Source: Echinococcus granulosus (taxonomy: Eukaryota; Platyhelminthes; Cestoda; Cyclophyllidea; Taeniidae). From it: a DNA stretch of 64,000 nt. Below are positions 57,801 to 64,000 of the stretch, one piece after another (the stretch's first letter is position 1; each line of letters begins with the position of its first letter). A model generated the notes under the pieces. It saw only the letters and a list, made by a program, of their open reading frames with translations. It was not told where the DNA came from and did not search any database. A program made the position numbers and the translations under genes. Location of the stretch: the NCBI RefSeq assembly GCF_000524195.1, contig NW_020170460.1, positions 278,325 through 342,324 on the forward strand, written 5' to 3'.

Positions 57801-60800
57801 CGAGATGTGTTGACAAGCGTAGTAAAGCACCTCTTCCTTCCTCCCTATCCCTCGATTCGTTAATTCCGCATTCAGTGAGAGACGGATTTACAGCCAAATG
57901 AACTTGGACGAGTTATCCAAAGTACGGTCGTGGGGAGGTAAGTAAACCAATCCTGACTGTAATTCAAATCATTGGTTTGTGGAGGAGTTAGGAAATATCC
58001 CCTCGTTATTCTTTCAGCCTCGACCTCCCTATCCTCTTCATTGGTCGCGGAGAAGATGTAGCCCTGAACTACAACCCTTTAGCACTTGACATGGAGGATA
58101 TAGGAGTTTGGGAGTAGCTTTATCGTAACTCTATAGTGGGCTTGGGGGACAAGTGGTGTATGCATCAGCGTGGGAGATTGGAAGAGCCTACGTGGTAACA
58201 TCAACGGTTTAAATGACCACCACCGCTGGTAGCATGTCAAAGAGAGCGACTAAAGGTTTTCACTTAAAATGTGTACAATTCCGTACCATTTAGATCAAAC
58301 CTCCCTGTCGAGTTTACCTAAATTTCAAGAAAAGCGCAGCGATTGTGATTGGCTGGTTTAAAGTGCGAGACAATGAAAAATTCAGAGCCATCTCTAGCTA
58401 ACCTCTGCTTTGGTATGCATTTTTCATTCTTGATAGTCTCAAGTGACCTCCTTCGATGCTTAAAACGAATGGGCTTCGATCACAGCGTTGTGGTGTTTTC
58501 TAGAAATCTGAATTGCCAATGACGGGCTCTGCTTTATTCGTGTTAGCGACGTAGCATAAGAGGCGTCTACCACCGGCTAAGTAAATTCACACACACCCTC
58601 ACTTGTATCGTCAAAATTGTGTAACCAAGCACAGTTGAACTGCGCAATCACACTTCCCTTTGATGTTATTTATTTGTGTGGGTTTCGCCTCAGGCAGCTC
58701 AGATTACAAGAGATTGGGTGGTTGTTGAACTGCTGCGCAGTTCAGTAACAGTGGGGAGCCTTTGTTTTCTTGCATATGATTTACTGACTCAGAGCAGACT
58801 TCGGCAATTTCTTGAAATTCATTCTCATTACGATGATCCTAGGATATGTCTTAAAAAATATATGTATAGGGTCTCGAGTCATTCCTGAAGGCATGGTAAA
58901 GCATGCCACGGCGGAATAATTTGTTATTGGGATGGCTATGAGTGGGGAGGCTGCAGTGATGGATGGATATCCATGCCACCAAGATCTGTGGCTGAACAAA
59001 TTAGCTGCAGCCACTAGGCTCAGGGGATTATTCTATTAAAATCGGTTTCTATTCGGATCCAAGGCCGCCTTGCCATCTTTTACCAACTGATATATTTGGA
59101 GAAACAGCCCACCTAGATGACAACTGTGTTTAAATCAGGCGAACGAGACAGGTTCAAGAAGTTGAGCATGACCCTCATGCATTTGGACAAATATAACTTT
59201 TGATTCTGACTTGAGAAGTACGCTAGTCATTATGACAACGATCAAGCGCCTAGTTTTCGTGATTAACTCAGTCTGTCGACGCCCAGATTCATATAATGCC
59301 ACAGCCTTCAAAACGATGCCAGCGCTCGCGAATGTTTCAGTGTTGCTTTCGTTTTTTACTTAAATTTCACCGTACTCGGGCTCCATTAAATTAGCTTTTG
59401 GTTGTTCAAGAAAGTGATAGATATTCTAACATCTGATCTACTGTTGATGCTTCGGGATTCAAACGTGACAACTTTGGTGGCATCTGACTCTTCTAGCTAT
59501 GGCATTGGGACTTTCACATCCCATGCATTACCGCATTGATCACAGAAGGCCCGCTGAATAGGCAGCTAGGATCCCTTAGCCTGTGGAGCGGAATTAGAGC
59601 CAGATGAAGGCATTACCGATCACTTTTGGCTTGAAGAACTTCTACTTGATGGCTAGTGTATAATAGTTCATCTTCCCGAATGATTATAAGCCCTTTTTAA
59701 ACACTTTTGGATTGAAGAAGGGTGTATTTGCATGTATTGCCAGTTGTCCAAAGCAATAGATCTCGACTCGACTTCCACTGGTCAAGCGGATGCTTTATCA
59801 CGATCAGTCGGCTCTCAAACCGTCCAAAGAGAAAATCTAGTGACAGCAGCTCTTACCATCAAAGAGGGTATCAAGCAAACCATTAAGGGCCCCGTTTATC
59901 CCATTGCCAATGACCTCAGGGACAGTTAAAATGACCGCCAGCTGGGATTCCATCGTTGAAACGGTGGTTATATTTACCCAGGCAAGGGAGTCCAAGGTTT
60001 GTTCAGCTCCGGAGCTGTGTCAGTATGCCAAGTACGGAGGGTATTTTTCAACGACGGAATTGTGCATTGTGTTTAGGGATCGGGTGGTTATTCCAAGAGC
60101 TCTCCGACAACAAGAGATCAGACCTAGCCATAGCTGCATTTCACTGGTGGATTTAACAACGAAGGGTTACACTACCATGTACCAACCCCACAAGACACTT
60201 TTGTCAGCGGTAACAAAAAGGTTTGACCTGGGTGCTGGTCCTATTGTCATTGAGCCATTTGGTGCAAATCACTAAGACAGAGAAATAAGAGTTAGATGAG
60301 CAAATACCACGATCGAATTTGTTCGACCACATGCTATAAAAGTAGCACATTTCATCAAGCGATAAAAATGTGCTTTCAATTGCGGCTTAGGCACACATTA
60401 TTGCTTGGATCAGACTAGCAAATGCCAATAGGGAAACAGTTTGACTGCATTCACGTCGCTTAACCTACAACAATCGACTTTTGGACCTTCTATTTCGTAT
60501 CATTAGATCTTTTCTTGCTCTGGAAGTTGATTCTCCTTCGTCTTGATTTCATCGTCGTTTAGGCTTCCATTAAAACTGTTCTCGATAGCCTCGGTGTGCA
60601 TCACTGTGCTGTACTTTCTTGCTGGAGACCCAATTAGTCCTTGTTTATTGTTTTACAGGACTTTCTGGCTCCGCTGGTGGTGCACCATCGTTTCATCTCT
60701 TTTACCCTCTACTGCGGTTGCATTGTCGCCTTCGTTTTAAGCCTTGTGCGACGCCACTACCTTAAACAGTTCACTCTGGTGAGTCATCTTTGTTTAACTT

Positions 60801-63730
60801 TTACTTATTAGAAAGATTTTATTTCGACTCGATTCCTTTCCATTCTCCATCTGTGACGAGACATTCCATTCAACCCCGTTTTCATACGTTTTATCCTCTT
60901 GGCATTTTTTAACAAGGGAAGTCGCGTCGTTAAGTCTTTTTTAAGGGTAAAATTGTGTGTTGAGAGATGTTCATTTCAAAACCGATTCCATCAAATGAAT
61001 CTATTTAACTGGCCGTCATCTTATCTCGCCCTGTCCAGGAGCATGAATAGTATTTGATTTAGAATCGCCGTCATTTATCTGGTGAGCCCAACTGGCTACC
61101 TATTCCAACACTTAATTCAGACTTCCTTTGTTACCCGCAAAGCTTTCTGCCTTGCCTGCATATTTTGGTCTGTCTTAGAAACCAGAATAGTCTTGACCAG
61201 TAGTCTTTAACTAAATTCACTCTAAGTTTGTTTTGTTTAATGGAGTTTTCAGCCCTTTCCAGTACCATGATTTGTCTTTCACTCGTTCTCTATTACCGTA
61301 ATGTATGTGTGACGTCCCGATCTGAGTGTTCTGAATAGTTGAAATGGGTTTGTATCAGTCTATGATAACCACGGTTCTATCAGATTGTATGGCGTAAGTA
61401 GATTGATGCAGTTAAACCGCTAAAACAGCCATTGGGTGAAGTTTTTTAGCAGCCACTGCCTGCATCTCTTAGTTTTTGGGTAACACTATTTGTACTGGTC
61501 AGTTTGATGCGTTGTGATGGTTAATTTTCCCCTCGGACTTATTCTGGTAGCAAAGTCATAAAATATGTATTGCTCAATTGCGTCCTTCGTAGAGTAAAGG
61601 CGAATTATATCGTCGAAAAGTCTTTCCTGGTAAATTAATGAGGTTTAGATGGGTGTCCAAAGTAGTAAAGTGGGTTGGTTACCCAAAGTCTAGTGATTTA
61701 CGAAAACTTTTGCACGACTCCACGTTGGCTACTGTCAGTTATGTGGGATTTTTTACTGTTTCAAATCAGCTGCGTGTCATTCCTCATGTTTCAAGCTTAG
61801 CCGCTTTAATTCCCCGAATGCATTGAGCCATTAATTTCTTTTCTGGACTTCTTCATAGGTTTCGTGTAAGCCGACATAGGAGGGAGAGAAATGGGAATAA
61901 TAATTCAAATTAGGGTAAATTATGCTTGATGACATAAGCTACTCTTTTTAAATACATTACTACCTTTCAGAGTGTTGGAAATCTTGGTAGGTAGTCATCG
62001 CTCATTTATCTCCTTAGTTTTTAATTGGTGCATGAATGTTGTACGAATGGACATGACTTCTAGTACGACTTGCTTCCGTTCTTTAGATTGGTTTGTCGGA
62101 GGTCATCATTCTTTACCAATTCTCAATGGCATGAATTATCTCAGTTGGTGACTTCTGTGTGATGTGACCTCACTCGAAAGTGATTTTTTTGGCGTTAGCT
62201 TCAGCCATTTTGCTGGCTTTTTGGGCCTTCTCAGGCACATTGATAGTTGTATTCTGAACTATCTTGTATGTGACAGAGTCTATGATCCACAGGTTTCTTT
62301 TGTTCATTGAAGTTATTCCATCAAATACCCATTTGTTGAAACCCTTTTTAGGAATACAAACGGTTTCATTAAGTAGCGATTTCTCTGTGCCAAAGGTTAG
62401 CTAGCCATTCATAAACTCGAGGCATTCTAGGCTCATTCCAGCGCTCTTCAGCCACCGCTTTTATCACATTGTTACCGTCTCATACTACTCCCTATTAATT
62501 TGTTGCATATGTCTCATAATTCAATCATAAACCGAGAATTCTCATTGCGGTCTGCCGGCAACACCTTACCAACTTTTTCCGCGACCGCCACCAGCCTCTT
62601 GAAATGAATTGTCACCTGAAAATATTTTGGAGTGTCGTGCCAGTTCCCTCAAGTCTTCTCCATATGAAGTCTGGTTTTAATTTCTTTTACTTTATTCTGA
62701 AATTTTTTTTGCATTGGGGTTTCCCTCTCTGTCCTGTCGGTGGCAACTAATCCTTCTTTATCACCACCTTCACTAGAAAGTATTTTGTGCTTTTGAAGGT
62801 TTCTTCATCTCCCACTACCGTGTTTATCATTCAAGAACTATTTTAATGCTTTCATTTTTCTCTCATTGATCCGATTTAGAAGCACCCGGCAAATACTTTT
62901 GAGAGCTAGAAGTGGTTGTCAACTCACGTCAGTGTAAACTGATTTGTATTTTGCACATCACTGAAGAGGTGCTTATTCTTGATGTTCGCATAAACACTCC
63001 TCATTTTAAGAATTATCTGTAAACCAGGAATTTTCTTTGTTCTGAGCGCAACTCAATCCTTCGTTCAGTACCCAGAAAACAGCCTAATTTGCGTACTTAT
63101 ATGCGTTACTTGTAGTTAGAAGTTTCACAGAAAGCTTTCTCAGTCAATATCAGGTTACATTTATTCTTTTTCTATACTGGAACCAATTTAAACCGGTAAC
63201 TCTCCGTGCTGTCGATCTCGGTAGAGCCTAATAATTTTATAACGACCTTTTATTACCAATGTTTACACGTCCTCCTTTTTGTTACCTCCTGTCGGCTGAA
63301 TAAATTAGGAGGCATTTTCAAGGTCTACATGAAGGGCTGTAACCGGATTCTACCATTATTTGATGTCCAGTTTATGGGATTGAGGAATTATTTAGTCCTG
63401 AAATCTCCACAGGAAATGCCACTGTCTTCCCCACAGGTGAAAATCAAGACTTTTAAAATGGCACATCGTTTGTTTGAAGTGCGGATTTCGTAGGAGGCTT
63501 TCTCGAATGCGAATTGGATTGGCCCTTTGATTTGTCTTTTGACCCTATTAAACGAGGAGTTTCACATAGTCATTAGGCAGGTTGAATAAAGTTCACATCC
63601 TGAAGGTAGATTTATAGAATTAAAAAACTATTTTCTTTGTCTTTCAGTTCGGGTGGACGCATGTCTCCCTCCTCATCATCGTCTCTTCTTCTCACTTCAT
63701 GATCCAAAGCATTTTTGACGGCCTCATTTG
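51526..63730 (+). CDS. CDS1: Phosphatidate cytidylyltransferase (CDP-diacylglycerol synthase), partial, 4 exons
   Basis: Integral membrane enzyme, by family in the endoplasmic reticulum, that makes CDP-diacylglycerol from CTP and phosphatidic acid, feeding phosphatidylinositol and phosphatidylglycerol/cardiolipin synthesis. Exons: 51526-51840, 55626-55802, 60659-60778, 63648-63730, joined in phase 0, 0 and 0, with phase 2 at the last donor. Aligned to human CDS1/CDS2 it shows a hydrophilic Ser/Ala/Pro N-terminus, a first membrane segment ([19 protein letters not shown]), [30 protein letters not shown]...VLSLVRRHY and [11 protein letters not shown]...IFDGLIW. The start codon is in an unseen upstream exon. 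The catalytic C-terminal half, with the SxxKR-type family signature, lies beyond the right edge. Introns are 2.8-4.9 kb. Vertebrate CDS1 and CDS2 cannot be told apart here. Confidence 0.95.
51841..55625 (+). other. CDP-DAG synthase intron (3.8 kb)
   Basis: No coding homology recognised. Contains a diverged short duplication near 52791 and 52963. Confidence 0.65.
52791..53032. repeat. Diverged duplication, about 60-base units about 170 bases apart
   Basis: GATTGTTATTAGATTGGTAA at 52791-52810 recurs as GATTATTGTTAGATTGGTAA at 52966-52985. The similarity continues weakly for about 40 bases (both then read a TATGTG and a TCAG/GTCAG element). Likely an old local duplication. Confidence 0.5.
55626..55802 (+). 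CDS. CDS1: CDP-DAG synthase exon: second and third membrane segments
   Basis: Acceptor ctttttttttcag, donor gtgagtcc, phase 0 on both sides, 59 codons. It encodes [20 protein letters not shown] and [20 protein letters not shown], a close match to [37 protein letters not shown]. If the donor is ignored, an unrelated tail of about 37 residues follows. Confidence 0.97.
56339..56695 (-). other. Unrecognised 118-codon antisense open frame
   Basis: ATG to stop within a CDP-DAG synthase intron. Composition is protein-like (mixed charged and hydrophobic, for example [20 protein letters not shown]) but no domain, signal peptide or membrane segment is seen. Its length is within chance expectation for a window this size. 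Confidence 0.15.
59732..60275 (+). mobile_element. Decayed Ty3/Gypsy-like pol fragment (RNase H end to integrase zinc region)
   Basis: The first frame reads [12 protein letters not shown], the ADALSR hallmark at the end of Gypsy RNase H. A second frame reads [20 protein letters not shown] followed by RQQ, matching the LxFxDRVVIPxxLRxxVLxxLHxxHPG stretch that leads into the integrase zinc-binding domain. The order and spacing (about 90 residues apart) are right for one element, with at least one frameshift between. The HHCC finger itself is not intact. No long terminal repeats were noticed. Confidence 0.6.
60659..60778 (+). CDS. CDS1: CDP-DAG synthase exon: membrane segment with [10 protein letters not shown]
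   Basis: Acceptor ttgttttacag, donor gtgagtca, phase 0 on both sides, 40 codons: [20 protein letters not shown], then [18 protein letters not shown]. It matches the vertebrate [30 protein letters not shown]. Confidence 0.97.
60779..63647 (+). other. CDP-DAG synthase intron (2.9 kb)
   Basis: T-rich on the plus strand. Frames at 61638-61826 and 63206-63493 have no homology. Nothing else recognised. Confidence 0.65.
63648..63730 (+). CDS. CDS1: CDP-DAG synthase exon: FGWTHV segment
   Basis: Acceptor tgtctttcag (phase 0), donor gtaagtca (phase 2). It encodes [20 protein letters not shown] and SIFDGLIW, matching [28 protein letters not shown]. The next exon lies outside the window. Confidence 0.97.
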
Positions 63731-64000
63731 GTAAGTCACACTTTTTCGTCAGTAAACATGCATTTCCTCACTTTAAGGTCACAACTTCTCAGGTCACTTA
63801 TATCCTTTCAAACTCTCCGCATTAGTTTTTCTGCCTTTCCTTTTTCATGGACACAAGCCTCACTAACATAACGTGTCATCGGTAGATCCATTTTAAGTAC
63901 CTGACTTCTAAGTTGGTAGTTGAGATGTTTGATTGGCATTGGTACGAGGTTTTTTGTTTATATACTTCAAGCGTAGCTTCAGACCTATTTCCTCTTCAAC
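63731..64000 (+). other. CDP-DAG synthase intron, running off the window
   Basis: Starts at a consensus donor; no acceptor or exon was identified before the right edge. Confidence 0.7.

Larger units (their letters stand above)
55803..60658 (+). other. CDP-DAG synthase intron (4.9 kb)
   Basis: No host exon is missing here. It contains a decayed Gypsy-like pol fragment at 59732-60275 and an unrecognised antisense frame of 118 codons at 56339-56695. Confidence 0.7.

Overview
The window is eukaryotic nuclear DNA. Coding sequence is split into short exons with GT-AG introns, and between them lie long, AT-leaning stretches with no sustained reading frame. The proteins are animal-type. Short exons, introns from about 90 bases to 11 kb and decayed Ty3/Gypsy-like fragments would suit a parasitic flatworm such as a tapeworm, but that is an inference; no sequence here proves the species.

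Three genes could be assembled exon by exon. Reading frame, splice sites and intron phase agree at every junction I list. (1) Minus strand, about 30089 down to 2442: an N-BAR plus RhoGAP protein of the RICH/Nadrin family (ARHGAP17/ARHGAP44/SH3BP1), 15 coding exons, about 1098 residues, with large Ser-rich insertions inside the BAR domain and a long basic, Ser/Thr-rich tail. (2) Minus strand, about 48131 (possibly 48267) down to 34239: eukaryotic ATP-dependent 6-phosphofructokinase, 11 large coding exons plus one 30-base microexon and a possible second one. Both homologous halves are complete; only the extreme N-terminus was not found. (3) Plus strand, from 51526 past the right edge: phosphatidate cytidylyltransferase (CDP-diacylglycerol synthase, CDS1/CDS2 family), four internal exons; the start codon and the C-terminal catalytic part are missing.

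Layout. 1-2441: 3' flank of the RhoGAP gene with a possible decayed integrase fragment. 2442-30089: RhoGAP gene, including introns of 5.2, 11.1 and 3.7 kb. The 11 kb intron holds a probable decayed reverse transcriptase/RNase H fragment and several inverted repeats. 30090-34238: intergenic region between the RhoGAP 5' end and the PFK 3' end. 34239-48267: PFK. One PFK intron holds a plus-strand open frame (46856-47035) that ends at a consensus splice donor and could be the first exon of an antisense gene. 48268-51525: region between the PFK 5' end and the first CDS-gene exon seen; the two genes are divergent. 51526-64000: CDS gene, with another Gypsy-like pol fragment in the intron between its second and third visible exons.

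The three genes do not form a pathway. They cover glycolytic control (PFK), CDP-diacylglycerol supply for phosphoinositides and cardiolipin (CDS), and membrane-curvature-coupled control of Rac/Cdc42-type GTPases (BAR-RhoGAP). I saw no CRISPR array, tRNA, rRNA or prokaryotic-type system. The most interesting points are the insertions in the BAR-RhoGAP protein, its Ser in place of the usual Asn in the GAP FGPNLL motif, the PFK microexon(s), the antisense open frame inside PFK, and several clean inverted repeats, including an 18-base perfect palindrome.
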